DNA of 64,000 nt. It comes from Bacillota bacterium (GTDB lineage Bacteria > Bacillota > Clostridia > Caldicoprobacterales > Xylanivirgaceae). Below are positions 20,247 to 30,516 of this stretch, piece by piece. The notes under the pieces are model-generated. The model was not told the DNA's origin and made no database searches. It was given only the letters and a program-made list of their open reading frames with translations. Made by a program: the position numbers and the translations under genes. Location: assembly GCA_023621995.1 (NCBI GenBank), contig JAMOAB010000175.1, positions 62,001-126,000 on the forward strand, given 5' to 3'. Within the stretch, counting starts at the first letter, position 1. Every line of letters starts with the position of its first letter.

Positions 20247-21545
20247 TTACTCAACTATCTTATCTATTTCATCAAGCATCCATTCTATAAATATGGCGTA
20301 ACCTTTTTTAGGATCATTTACGAATACATGAGTTACGGCACCAACAATTTTTCCATCCTGTATTATAGGGCTTCCACTCATACCCTGAACAATACCACCA
20401 GTTTTCTTTAAAAGATTAGGATCTGTTATCTCAATGATCATCCCTTTTGGGCCAGGATAGCTCTGTCTATTTATCTTTACGATATCAACCTTGTATTCTC
20501 TTATTCCATTATTATCTACAGTTGATAATATTTTGGCTTCCCCTAACCTTACATCTGATTGTCTACAAATAGGCAATACATTGTTTTCGTCTAATTTAAG
20601 AGCGTAATTATACATTTTCCCGAATATACCGAAAGGAGTATTTTTTATTATACTTCCAACTGTCCTTTGATTTTCAGAAAAAATTCCCTTTATTTCGCCT
20701 GGTTTCCCCTTTTTGCCTTCAATAATATCGACTATTTTTGCCTGTACTATTTCACCATCTTTTACAGAGAGTAAAGCACCTGTATCCATATCTGTTATAG
20801 CATGGCCTAATGCAGCGAACAGTTGCTTTTCTGGATCTATAAAAGTAAGTGTCCCTACGCCTGCTGTACTATCCCTAACCCAAATTCCTAATCTAAATTT
20901 CCCATCTTTTGAGTTTTTTATAGGATTTATATAGCGTTTTAATATTACATTCCCCCTTTTTATATCTATCTCTAATTCCCGTCCCTTTAATTTATCTATT
21001 AGTAAAGAAAGATGGTCTGCATTTTTTACCGTAACTCCATTTATCTTTTCAATTATATCGCCTGGTCTTAATCCAGCATCTATGGCTGGACAGCGAACAA
21101 CTCCGTTTTCATCTATCACATCTGAAATACCTACTATCAACGCACCCTGAGTATATATAGTTACCCCTATAGAATCTCCTCCAGGAATAAGTTTTCTTGG
21201 TGGTTCTACACTTACCTTCAATTCCTTTATGGGTATAATGCCAAAAAGTTTAAGATTAAGTAAAGCATTACCTTTCCTTATACTTTCTATTGCGATAGTA
21301 TTCCTCATACTATATATTGTTTTATCTCCCAAAGAGTTACCATTAATTTGCAATACATCTATCTCATCAGTTTCAACTTTTACGCTAAATGGTAATTTTA
21401 AATCAAGGATTTTTATATCTCCCTCAAATAGCTTCAGTTCCGATGGAAGTGCTTTTAATCCCTGAATACCAGGTGAATAATTTACTAATAAAAAAAGTAT
21501 AGCTATACATATACCAATTAATTGCTTAATAGAACATTTCTTCAC
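20247..21545 (-). CDS. spoIVB: SpoIVB peptidase
   Basis: PDZ 'AGLRPGDIIEKINGV', serine peptidase 'GGIVQGMSGSPIIQDGKIVGAVTHVF'. GTG at 21545 after AGAGGTG is the likely start. Confidence 0.96.
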   Translation of the reverse strand: MKKCSIKQLIGICIAILFLLVNYSPGIQGLKALPSELKLFEGDIKILDLKLPFSVKVETDEIDVLQINGNSLGDKTIYSMRNTIAIESIRKGNALLNLKLFGIIPIKELKVSVEPPRKLIPGGDSIGVTIYTQGALIVGISDVIDENGVVRCPAIDAGLRPGDIIEKINGVTVKNADHLSLLIDKLKGRELEIDIKRGNVILKRYINPIKNSKDGKFRLGIWVRDSTAGVGTLTFIDPEKQLFAALGHAITDMDTGALLSVKDGEIVQAKIVDIIEGKKGKPGEIKGIFSENQRTVGSIIKNTPFGIFGKMYNYALKLDENNVLPICRQSDVRLGEAKILSTVDNNGIREYKVDIVKINRQSYPGPKGMIIEITDPNLLKKTGGIVQGMSGSPIIQDGKIVGAVTHVFVNDPKKGYAIFIEWMLDEIDKIVE

Positions 21546-21752
21546 TATTAACACCTCTGCTGTGCCATTTTTGTAATATATTGAATGTTGTAAGTATCTG
21601 CCATTTATTATTTTTACAGTATACATACAAGAAATAGTCTAAAATTTGTATATAAATGTCAACAAAACTCTTTCTCATAGTATTTTATTGATTTTTGTCT
21701 AACAAGTTTAAGTTAACCTTAAAAATACTATTTATTCTACTTAAAATCCGTT

Positions 21753-21798
21753 AAAAAAGGCAAAAAAAAGAAGGCCTAGACCTTCTTTTTTGCCTTTT
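21753..21798 (-). terminator. Rho-independent terminator between recN and spoIVB
   Basis: GAAGG-TCTAGG-CCTTC with flanking A/T tracts and an outer AAAAGGC/GCCTTTT pair. Confidence 0.8.
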
Positions 21799-21844
21799 AA
21801 TCACTTAATTGCACAGAGTTACCAATCCATTTTTTGTTTTTATA

Positions 21845-23560
21845 TTATTTATAGGTATCATATAATGTCTTTTTATAACTCATTGAATTCCTTATCAGCT
21901 CTAAGGCATGATCTAAACTTAATTTACTAGAACCTGTTCCATCTATCATCTTGGCCAATTCATATTGTCTCTCTTTTTCCGGTAATACTCTAGCCGTAGT
22001 ATATGTTCTTTCTTGGTCTGTATATTTTTCAATAGTGAAATGTTTATCAGCCATAGCAGCAATTTGAGGAAGATGTGTAACACAGATTAATTGATGAGAA
22101 CGAGAAATTATTGCCATCTTCTGCGCCACTGCCTGGGCTATACTTCCACTTATTCCCACATCTATCTCATCAAATATAAGTGTTGGGATCTTGTCTACAT
22201 CTGCCAATATAGTTTTAAAGGCAAGCATAATCCTCCCTATCTCTCCCCCCGAAGCTATTTTTGAAAGTGGTTTTAACGGTTCTCCAGGATTAGGGGATAT
22301 TAAAAATTCTATCTTATCAAAGCCGTCACTAGAAATATTGTTCTTGTTTGATTTTATATCCACTACAAACTCTGTCTTTTCCATACCTAGATCTCTCAGT
22401 TGTTGTAACATCTGTAGTTGGAACTCCTTTGCAGCCATTTTCCTTTCGTGCGAAAGTTTGCCACTTGTCTCATATAATTCTTTTAAGATATCATTTTTGC
22501 TTTTATTAAGATCATCTAATAGCTGTTTACTTTCTTCAAGCTGCCTTAACTTATTTTCCAAGTCTTTTCTATACTCTAGTATTTCATCTATAGTTTTTCC
22601 ATATTTTCGCTTAAGATCATTTATTAAATCCAAACGTGTTTCTATCTCCTCTAGCCTATCTTCATCAAAATTAAAAGTATCCATATAATCTCTAAGTTCT
22701 ATTGTACAATCTTCTAACTCATAGTATATATTTTCAAGGCGTCTGTGAAAATTTTCTAGTTCTTCATCTATTTCTGCTAAAGCTTCAAACTCAGAACATA
22801 TCCTGCCTAAATTATCATGTATAGAAGGCATACCTAAAGCACCTCTATATAGAAGATTATAGGCATTCTCGACGCTCTCCATTATCCGTTCTGAATTTTG
22901 CAATATTGTTCGTTCCTGTAGCAGTTTCCTATCTTCATCTTCCTTTAAATTTGCACTCGTTATCTCTTGAAGTTGATAGATAAGGTAATCCTTATGTCTA
23001 TCTCCATCAGCCCCAACTCCTTGAAGATTATCTATCTGATTTTGAATGTCTACTAAGGCACTGTAATATTTTTTTACATATTTTTTATGACTTCGTACAT
23101 TGACGCCGCCAAAGCTATCTAAAAAATTTTTATGTGATTCAATTGAAAGAAGAGATTGGTGTTCATGTTGGCCATGTATATCTACAAGATGTCTGCTCAC
23201 CTCTTTTAATATCGAAAGTGTAACAGCTCTACCATTTATTCTGCATATATTTCTTCCAGTCGCCGAAAGCTCACGCGTTATTATCAATAATCCATCTTGC
23301 ATTTTGATGCCATAGTTGTCTAAAATGGGACTTATCTCATCTGTATCTTCTAAATTGAATATCCCTTCTATATACGCAGTTTCTTTCCCCGCTCTTATTA
23401 AATCTCTATCGGCTCTTTCACCTAAAAGTAAATTAATACTATCAATAACTATGGATTTACCCGTCCCTGTCTCACCAGTTATTATATTAAGTCCCTGGCC
23501 AAACTCAATAGACAATTGATCAATAAGAGCTATATTTTCTATCTGAAGATGGCTAAGCAT
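21845..23560 (-). CDS. recN: DNA repair protein RecN
   Basis: 'MLSHLQIENIALIDQLSIEFGQGLNIITGETGTGKSI'. Confidence 0.98.
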   Translation of the reverse strand: MLSHLQIENIALIDQLSIEFGQGLNIITGETGTGKSIVIDSINLLLGERADRDLIRAGKETAYIEGIFNLEDTDEISPILDNYGIKMQDGLLIITRELSATGRNICRINGRAVTLSILKEVSRHLVDIHGQHEHQSLLSIESHKNFLDSFGGVNVRSHKKYVKKYYSALVDIQNQIDNLQGVGADGDRHKDYLIYQLQEITSANLKEDEDRKLLQERTILQNSERIMESVENAYNLLYRGALGMPSIHDNLGRICSEFEALAEIDEELENFHRRLENIYYELEDCTIELRDYMDTFNFDEDRLEEIETRLDLINDLKRKYGKTIDEILEYRKDLENKLRQLEESKQLLDDLNKSKNDILKELYETSGKLSHERKMAAKEFQLQMLQQLRDLGMEKTEFVVDIKSNKNNISSDGFDKIEFLISPNPGEPLKPLSKIASGGEIGRIMLAFKTILADVDKIPTLIFDEIDVGISGSIAQAVAQKMAIISRSHQLICVTHLPQIAAMADKHFTIEKYTDQERTYTTARVLPEKERQYELAKMIDGTGSSKLSLDHALELIRNSMSYKKTLYDTYK

Positions 23561-23575
23561 GCTTATTTATCCCCC

Positions 23576-24028
23576 TTAAGCTTTCATAAGTTTGCTGAAC
23601 CTTTCCATAACATCTTTTACCAATCCGTCCTCTTTAACAATTACTAAAATAGTGTCATCTCCTGCGATACATCCCATAATTTCCTTCCAATTTAATGCAT
23701 CTATAGCACCAGCAGCAGCCATAGCACTGCCAGATATAGTTTTAATAACAATCAAATTGTTTGCTGATTCCATAGACAAAACAGATTCGGAAAAGACCCT
23801 TATCAATCTCTCTGAAACAGTTCCCTCTTCCTTCTCAATAGTAGCATACTTGTAGACACCAGAAGGAGACATAACTTTTACCAATCTTAATTCTTTAATA
23901 TCTCTAGATACAGTTGCTTGAGTTACCTCAATACCCCGCTTTTTCAATTCTTCTGCTAACTGTTCTTGAGTTTCTATATCTTTCTCTGAAATAATTTCAA
24001 GTATTAGCGAGTGACGATTCATCTTCAT
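23576..24028 (-). CDS. argR: Arginine repressor ArgR
   Basis: '[18 protein letters not shown]' and 'GDDTILVI'. Confidence 0.97.
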   Translation of the reverse strand: MKMNRHSLILEIISEKDIETQEQLAEELKKRGIEVTQATVSRDIKELRLVKVMSPSGVYKYATIEKEEGTVSERLIRVFSESVLSMESANNLIVIKTISGSAMAAAGAIDALNWKEIMGCIAGDDTILVIVKEDGLVKDVMERFSKLMKA

Positions 24029-24054
24029 CTGTTATCCTCCTTAGTCTATACTTG

Positions 24055-24906
24055 TTAGGATAATCTCTCAGTAAGCTTATTTCGCAATATGTCAAAAAAA
24101 CTTTGTTCGCCAATTCTTATCAATTTTGCCCGCCCTTCATCCTTTTTAACGATTATTTGGTCTTCTTTAAAAAGTTTTATACCTTCTTGTCCATCAACAG
24201 TCAATAATATGTCCTTTTTGTCATCATCTATCATTATTTTTATCTCGTCATCTGCACTAGTTACAATAGGACGAATATTTAGAACATGGGGACAAATAGG
24301 AGTAAGAAGTAGACACTCCATATTAGGAGTTATAACTGGCCCTCCAGCTGACAGTGAATATGCAGTCGACCCTGTAGGACTAGAAACCAATATCCCATCA
24401 GCCGGATAGAAGTTTACAAATGCATTATTTATGTAAGCTCTAAGATGGATTATCCTTGCATATGACCCTTTAGCTATAGCAATATCATTCAAAGCTACGA
24501 ATTCATCATATATTTTATTATCTCTAATAAGCTGTGCTTTAAGCATCATTCTATCTTCAATAGAATAAGTGTTATTTCTAAGATGTCTAAGAGCTGTGTC
24601 TATTTCTGAAATTTCAATGGCAGTCAAAAACCCCAAACGTCCCATGTTAATTCCTAAAATAGGAACTTCGTATTGCGCCGCATCTTTGGAAACTCTAAGC
24701 AGGGTTCCATCTCCACCTAGTACCAAGACAGCTTCACATCTATTATAGAACGCATCTTTACTAAGGGGGATTCCAACTTTAATCTCCTCATATATTTCGT
24801 CTATTACATAACATTTTATGCCATAGTATTCTGCCTTTTTTGCTATTATAGCTGTGAGTTCTCCATCATCCTTTGTTAAATTTGGAACTATGCCTATCTG
24901 TTTCAT
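24055..24906 (-). CDS. nadK: NAD kinase
   Basis: 'VLGGDGTLLRVSKDA', 'GILVSSPTGSTAYSLSAGGPV'. Confidence 0.98.
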   Translation of the reverse strand: MKQIGIVPNLTKDDGELTAIIAKKAEYYGIKCYVIDEIYEEIKVGIPLSKDAFYNRCEAVLVLGGDGTLLRVSKDAAQYEVPILGINMGRLGFLTAIEISEIDTALRHLRNNTYSIEDRMMLKAQLIRDNKIYDEFVALNDIAIAKGSYARIIHLRAYINNAFVNFYPADGILVSSPTGSTAYSLSAGGPVITPNMECLLLTPICPHVLNIRPIVTSADDEIKIMIDDDKKDILLTVDGQEGIKLFKEDQIIVKKDEGRAKLIRIGEQSFFDILRNKLTERLS

Positions 24907-24922
24907 AAAGCCCTCCCTTGTG

Positions 24923-25744
24923 TTAATTCAATTCCCTATGGGCACATTCCACAACAAGTGGTATTTCTTCAATGTAATTAAATTTTCCTATAGGAGTGAT
25001 AGAATTCTTGTAGAAGTGTGCTAGAAACTCTATATTCCCTTCAGGTCCTTTTATAGGTGAATAGGTAAGCCCCTTAACCTCCAAGCCTTCATTCTCTACA
25101 AACTTCAATATTTCAAACAGTACTTCTTGATGAACATCGGATTGACGAACAACCCCCTTTTTACCCACCTTGTCCACCCCTGCTTCAAACTGTGGCTTTA
25201 TCAAAGCTACTATATGGCTATCATGATCTAGCAATCGTTTGACAGCAGGGATAACTAGCTTTAAAGATATGAAGGAAACATCGATCACAGCACCTTGGGC
25301 TAAATCAGATAAAGCATCAGGTTCTAAATATCGTATATTAGTCCTCTCCAATACCACTACTCTACTATCTGTTCTTAGTTTCCAATCTAATTGTCCGTAA
25401 CCTACATCAATAGCATATACTTTTTTGGCCCTATTCTGAAGAAGACAGTCAGTAAAACCGCCTGTGGATGCACCAATATCTAAGAAAATACGTTCCTCAA
25501 CGGGTATTTTAAATATCTCAAGTCCTTTTTGCAGTTTTAATCCTCCACGACTGACATAGGGTATGGGGTCTTCCTTCACTTCAATGTTTGAACTGTAGGC
25601 TACTTTCGTTCCTGCCTTATCTATTCGAACCTTGTCTATATACACAACACCAGCCATAATAGCGCGCTGTGCCTTTTGCCTCGTATGGAAAAAACCCCTT
25701 TCTACTAATAGAATATCAATTCGCTCTTTCCTATTATCTTGCAT
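24923..25744 (-). CDS. tlyA: TlyA family rRNA 2'-O-methyltransferase
   Basis: S4 domain '[25 protein letters not shown]' plus '[15 protein letters not shown]'. Confidence 0.96.
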   Translation of the reverse strand: MQDNRKERIDILLVERGFFHTRQKAQRAIMAGVVYIDKVRIDKAGTKVAYSSNIEVKEDPIPYVSRGGLKLQKGLEIFKIPVEERIFLDIGASTGGFTDCLLQNRAKKVYAIDVGYGQLDWKLRTDSRVVVLERTNIRYLEPDALSDLAQGAVIDVSFISLKLVIPAVKRLLDHDSHIVALIKPQFEAGVDKVGKKGVVRQSDVHQEVLFEILKFVENEGLEVKGLTYSPIKGPEGNIEFLAHFYKNSITPIGKFNYIEEIPLVVECAHRELN

Positions 25745-27623
25745 TAGTACGCTCCTTACATTCTCCTATTATGTTCTTTATTTCTTGTGCCAAATTATCT
25801 GCATCAAGTTGCAACTTTCTCAATAAAACATCTATGTTACCGTGGGGTATAAACATATCAGGTATTCCAAAATTCTTTATATCTACATTTAAACTATTAG
25901 CACTTAGAAATTCATTTATACTACTTCCAAATCCTCCTGCAACTATGTTGTCTTCAAGTGTTATCCATATTTTGTATCTATCATAAAGATCAAACAACAT
26001 CTGATCATCTAGTGGCTTAACTACCCTTGCATTTACCACTCCAACGTCTATGCCTTCAGCCTTTAGTAGTTCACGAATGTCGATGGCAGTAGATACCATT
26101 CTACCAACAGCTAATATTACACAATCTTGTCCTTCATATAATAATTCCCAGAAAGGTAATTTACTATTTTCTATGCTAAATAAGTTTGATCCATATCCTC
26201 TAGGATATCTTATTGCAATTGGCCCCTCAGCATGTCTAGAATACTCCAACATACCTTCTAATTCTTTAGTGTCCTTAGGAGCCATAACCGTCATATTAGG
26301 CATAGTACGTAAATAAGTCAAATCAAATACTCCTTGATGTGTCTCCCCATCTTCCCCTACTAAACCTGCTCTATCAATACAAAAAACAACTGGTAAATTT
26401 TGAATACACACATCATGAAGAATTTGATCATAAGCTCTTTGCAGAAAAGTTGAATATATAGCCACATAAGGCTTCATCCCATTTATTGCTAGCCCAGCTG
26501 CCATAGTAACTGCATGTTGCTCAGCTATTCCTACATCAAAAAATCTATGGCTGAATACCTCTTCAAAGTGAGAAAGACCTGTGCCTTCAGGCATGGCTGC
26601 ACAAACTGCAACTATACTCTCATCCTGCTTGGCCATTTCTACAAGCTTAGTACCAAAGATATGAGAATAACTATTTCCCTTGTTTTTTAACGGCCTCCCT
26701 GTTTCCACGTCAAAGGATGATACTCCGTGATATATTTCTGGATTTTTTTCTGCATATTCATAGCCCTTGCCTTTTTTAGTCACAACATGTACTAGTACAG
26801 GACCTTGTATATTCGACGCAATCTTAAAAACTTCTATTAAATTTGCTATATTATGGCCATCAATGGGCCCTATATAGGTGAAACCCATCTCTTCGAATAT
26901 TATCCCTGGCACAAAGATATATTTAAAACTATTTTTTAACCGTTCTGCTCCATATGCCATAGGGTTCCCTATCACAGGCGTTTTCTTAAGTACATGCTCT
27001 AGTTCTCTCTTGAACCAATTATATTGAGAACTCGATCGTATTTTTGAGAGATGTCTGGATAAGGCGCCAACATTTTCTGATATTGACATCTCATTGTCAT
27101 TTAACACAACAGTAAGCTTTGTGTTTGTATGGCCAGCATCATTTAAGGCTTCAAAGGCCATACCACCTGTCAGAGCACCATCACCAATAACGGCTATTAC
27201 ATTTCCATACTCACCTTTCAGATCGCGAGCCCGCGCCATACCTAGGGCTGCAGATATGGATGTACTACTGTGGCCTGTCTCAAAGATATCATGTATACTT
27301 TCCTTTCGCTTAGGAAAACCACTTATTCCACCGTACTGCCTTATTGTGTGAAAAACATCTTTCCTCTGTGTGATTATTTTATGCACATAAGATTGATGTC
27401 CTACATCCCATATTATCTTGTCAAATGGACTATTAAAGACATAATGAAGAGCAATAGTTAGCTCTACAACACCCAAATTAGATGCTAGATGCCCCCCTGT
27501 GCTAGAGATATTGTCTATAATAAATTCTCTTATTTCTTCTGATAATTGACGCAATTCGCCTATAGTAAGTTGTTTTATATCAGATGGAGAGTTTATACCA
27601 TCAAGTAGAGAATAGTCTTTCAA
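25734..27623 (-). CDS. dxs: 1-deoxy-D-xylulose-5-phosphate synthase
   Basis: '[19 protein letters not shown]', '[18 protein letters not shown]'. Confidence 0.98.
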   Translation of the reverse strand: MKDYSLLDGINSPSDIKQLTIGELRQLSEEIREFIIDNISSTGGHLASNLGVVELTIALHYVFNSPFDKIIWDVGHQSYVHKIITQRKDVFHTIRQYGGISGFPKRKESIHDIFETGHSSTSISAALGMARARDLKGEYGNVIAVIGDGALTGGMAFEALNDAGHTNTKLTVVLNDNEMSISENVGALSRHLSKIRSSSQYNWFKRELEHVLKKTPVIGNPMAYGAERLKNSFKYIFVPGIIFEEMGFTYIGPIDGHNIANLIEVFKIASNIQGPVLVHVVTKKGKGYEYAEKNPEIYHGVSSFDVETGRPLKNKGNSYSHIFGTKLVEMAKQDESIVAVCAAMPEGTGLSHFEEVFSHRFFDVGIAEQHAVTMAAGLAINGMKPYVAIYSTFLQRAYDQILHDVCIQNLPVVFCIDRAGLVGEDGETHQGVFDLTYLRTMPNMTVMAPKDTKELEGMLEYSRHAEGPIAIRYPRGYGSNLFSIENSKLPFWELLYEGQDCVILAVGRMVSTAIDIRELLKAEGIDVGVVNARVVKPLDDQMLFDLYDRYKIWITLEDNIVAGGFGSSINEFLSANSLNVDIKNFGIPDMFIPHGNIDVLLRKLQLDADNLAQEIKNIIGECKERTNAR

Positions 27624-27630
27624 GCCATTT

Positions 27631-28224
27631 TCACTCTTTCTTTTTATTTGTTTTTGTTTGCCTTTTAAAGTTTTTTATGTCAAAAACTGACAATATGTAA
27701 CCGACCGATAATACAATTTGTTGACTGTTTTCCATTGCGAAATTTTTACCAAACGCTTTTCCACCTACAGTCAAAGCAGCAATTAAACTACTTATCAATA
27801 TACTTAAAATAGTCTCATCTAATGTATTTCTCATTATAATTAATCTTGCAACCAATATAGTACCTGCAGAACCACTTAAAATTCCGCATATATCTCCTAT
27901 TACATCATTGCAAAAACTTGACACTCTACTAGCATTTTTTATCAATATAAGTGCCTCATTTGCTCCCCTGATTTTCTTGGATGCCATAGATAAAAATGGA
28001 ATATCGTCAGCAGCAGCTACTGCAACACCAACTATATCAAAAAGAACACCTACCAATATTATAAAAAAAATCGATAACAAAGCAAAAAAAGTATTTTCAA
28101 AGTTGCGAACAAATGCCTCAGAAAACATTCCCAATAAATAGGTCATTATTAAAGTTACAATTGAGATCTTTAAAAGCCAATATTTTTGGGATTTATTAAT
28201 CTTTTTCTGTTTTTTATTCGACAA
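27631..28224 (-). CDS. oapA: OLE-associated protein OapA (multi-pass membrane protein)
   Basis: 197-aa membrane protein immediately 3' of the OLE-type RNA and 5' of dxs; DxxxD motif in 'FCNDVIGDICGILSGSAG'; TTG start with GGAGTG RBS. Confidence 0.88.
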   Translation of the reverse strand: MSNKKQKKINKSQKYWLLKISIVTLIMTYLLGMFSEAFVRNFENTFFALLSIFFIILVGVLFDIVGVAVAAADDIPFLSMASKKIRGANEALILIKNASRVSSFCNDVIGDICGILSGSAGTILVARLIIMRNTLDETILSILISSLIAALTVGGKAFGKNFAMENSQQIVLSVGYILSVFDIKNFKRQTKTNKKKE

Positions 28225-28246
28225 CTATATCACTCCAAAATATTAA

Positions 28247-28837
28247 ATCCGGTGGTAATAGGCTGGATAAACTTTGCGGTTTATGGTCCAGTAGGATTTC
28301 CCAATCTAGTACTCTCTGTCACCAAAAGAGCGGTTTCCCTTTAAACCAGATTTTATCTTGTCGCCAAAGATAAAACTGGATCGCCTTATAACCACACCGT
28401 AATCCCCAGCCTATTCTTATCTGAAAGACAGTCTAGGAGCTTTCCTCTACAGCCAATACCAGCTTCTAGCCTCTTTTGCAGTATAGATTTCATATAGTAC
28501 AGTGATAAAACCTAAAGGGCCCTTTAGGTTTTATCCTTTAAGCTATAATCCGCCAATACCACTCAAGGCAGGCTACACTGCACACAGCTTTATAGCCGCA
28601 ATACAGGTTTAATCCCAAATAGTAGTATATATTCTCATACCACCAGTTTGGGTCTCCACGGAAGCGGGGTCGATCTCTGCATGCCTTTGCAGTCCGCCCT
28701 TCTTCCTTAACTTCCAGCACTAGCCCTCAACTGGGCGTCGAAAGCCAGCACCAGAAACTTCATCGATATGCCCTCAACGGATTTTTAGCCCCGTCTTCAA
28801 AGCTGGCTGTACTGACTAGAATACTGCACCACCAGAT
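28247..28837 (-). ncRNA. ole: OLE (ornate, large, extremophilic) RNA
   Basis: ~590-nt ORF-poor, structure-rich gap between the DUF212 gene and oapA in the ispA-OLE-oapA-dxs context; ends pair as AUCUGGUGGU / ACCACCGGAU; own promoter. Confidence 0.9.
28504..28535 (-). repeat. 32-bp perfect palindrome (hairpin) inside the OLE-type RNA
   Basis: GATAAAACCTAAAGGG|CCCTTTAGGTTTTATC. Confidence 0.9.
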
Positions 28838-28842
28838 CGATT

Positions 28843-28871
28843 ATTATAGCATATAAATTATACTGTTGCAA
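28843..28871 (-). promoter_or_regulatory. Sigma-A-like promoter for the OLE-type RNA
   Basis: TTGCAA - 17 nt - TATAAT on the minus strand, a few nt upstream of the RNA terminal stem. Confidence 0.8.
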
Positions 28872-28887
28872 CTTGAATAAATTGTAT

Positions 28888-29337
28888 TTATCTTAACATT
28901 ATCTTAGATATAATTATACCCAGTACTGCTCCAACAATAACCTCTACAGGAGTATGTCCTATCAGTTCTTTTAATTTTTTTTCAGGTATTTCTTTTTTTG
29001 TCTGTAGTATATCTATAATATCATTTAACACTTCAGCTTGTCTACCCGCTGCCCTTCTAACGCCGGCTGCATCATACATAACCACTAAGGCAAATGCTGT
29101 AGATAATGCAAACATAGTAGAGTCATATCCATGTACTTGTCCAATTGATGTAGCCATGGAAACTACAAATGCTGAATGTGAACTTGGCATTCCACCTGAT
29201 CCAATAAAACGTTTTATATCTAATCGCCTCTTAGCAAGTAATGTAATAATTACCTTTGAAGTCTGTGCAATTAGCCAAGCTAGGGCACTAACCCATATGA
29301 TAGAATTTTGCAATAGCTCATCTATAAAATTTTTCAT
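28888..29337 (-). CDS. Divergent PAP2 family protein (DUF212)
   Basis: 'GGMPSSHSAFVVSMATSIG' and 'VVMYDAAGVRRAAGRQAEVLN'. Confidence 0.95.
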   Translation of the reverse strand: MKNFIDELLQNSIIWVSALAWLIAQTSKVIITLLAKRRLDIKRFIGSGGMPSSHSAFVVSMATSIGQVHGYDSTMFALSTAFALVVMYDAAGVRRAAGRQAEVLNDIIDILQTKKEIPEKKLKELIGHTPVEVIVGAVLGIIISKIMLR

Positions 29338-29348
29338 ATGTCTCTCCC

Positions 29349-30266
29349 TTAATTTTGACGATTTATTATATTGATTGCTAATCTTTCTAGAAAATCAGCT
29401 TTCTCGCCAAAAGGCCTCAATGCTTCAACTGCCTCTGTAATAAGATCGTTCACAATTTTCTTTGATTTATCTATTCCATATAAGAGAGGATAGGTATTTT
29501 TTTTGTTTTTTTGGTCACTGCCTACTTTTTTACCTAAATCTTCAAAGCTACCTGTAATATCTAGTATATCATCTGTTATCTGAAAAGCTAGCCCTATATT
29601 TTCTCCATATTTTCTTGCACAGCTTATAAGTTCCCTATCGACATCTTCTAACATAATACCTGCTAACACCGATGCCTTTATAAGGGCAGCTGTCTTGTAT
29701 CCATGTATAAATTCTAAGGCATCTAATTCTATATATTCGTCTTGGTAGGATATATCTGCAACCTGACCACTTATCATTCCATTTACTCCTGAAGAACTAC
29801 TTATAATATACATAGACCTTAGATGATTACAAATATTATTTGGATATTTGCGAGCATTATCAATCATTATCTCATATGCCATATTCAAAAGTGCGTCTCC
29901 TGCAAGTATAGCCATACCCTCTCCAAATACCATATGGTTAGTAAGTTTACCTCTTCTATAATCATCATCATCCATAGAAGGTAGATCATCATGTATTAGA
30001 GAGTAAGTATGTATCATCTCTATAGCACAAGCAAGGGCAAGGGATTCTTCTATATCTCCTTCCACCATACTATGGAATGATATTAGCAGTATAGGCCTCA
30101 AGCGCTTTCCTCCTGCAAACATACTATATCTCATGGCATCTATAATTTTCCGAGAGTAGTTTAAGTGATCAAAATTATCTATATTGAGATACTTCTCTAT
30201 TTTAGAATTTATTATATTTTGCCTTTTTAAATATTCTTCTTTAAAGTTCATCTGCATTCTCTCCAT
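29349..30266 (-). CDS. ispA: Polyprenyl (farnesyl/geranylgeranyl) diphosphate synthase
   Basis: 'GGKRLRPILL', 'LIHDDLPSMDDDDYRRG', 'QITDDILDI'. Confidence 0.97.
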   Translation of the reverse strand: MERMQMNFKEEYLKRQNIINSKIEKYLNIDNFDHLNYSRKIIDAMRYSMFAGGKRLRPILLISFHSMVEGDIEESLALACAIEMIHTYSLIHDDLPSMDDDDYRRGKLTNHMVFGEGMAILAGDALLNMAYEIMIDNARKYPNNICNHLRSMYIISSSSGVNGMISGQVADISYQDEYIELDALEFIHGYKTAALIKASVLAGIMLEDVDRELISCARKYGENIGLAFQITDDILDITGSFEDLGKKVGSDQKNKKNTYPLLYGIDKSKKIVNDLITEAVEALRPFGEKADFLERLAINIINRQN

Positions 30267-30504
30267 TATTCATGTCAAAAGGTACTTCTTTCAACTGACC
30301 ATTCTTATCTTTCAATAACAACTCTACAGTTCCCTCTGCTTCTTTTAGTTTGGTATTACAATGGTTTACTAATTTTATACCCGTTTGAAAAAGTTCAAGT
30401 GCCTCATCTAGAGGAAGAGTATTAGATTCTAATATATGCACAATCTCCTCTAGTTTAGATATGGCATCTTCAAATGTTGTATCCTTCAAATCATTATTAG
30501 CCAT
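30241..30504 (-). CDS. xseB: Exodeoxyribonuclease VII small subunit
   Basis: 'TFEDAISKLEEIVHILESNTLPLDEALELFQTGIKL'. Confidence 0.97.
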   Translation of the reverse strand: MANNDLKDTTFEDAISKLEEIVHILESNTLPLDEALELFQTGIKLVNHCNTKLKEAEGTVELLLKDKNGQLKEVPFDMNNGENADEL

Positions 30505-30516
30505 ATTCCTACTCCT

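Noticed and set aside
28538-28720. 60-aa minus-strand ORF
   Set aside because: Lies wholly inside the OLE-type RNA; no RBS and no coding-like sequence.
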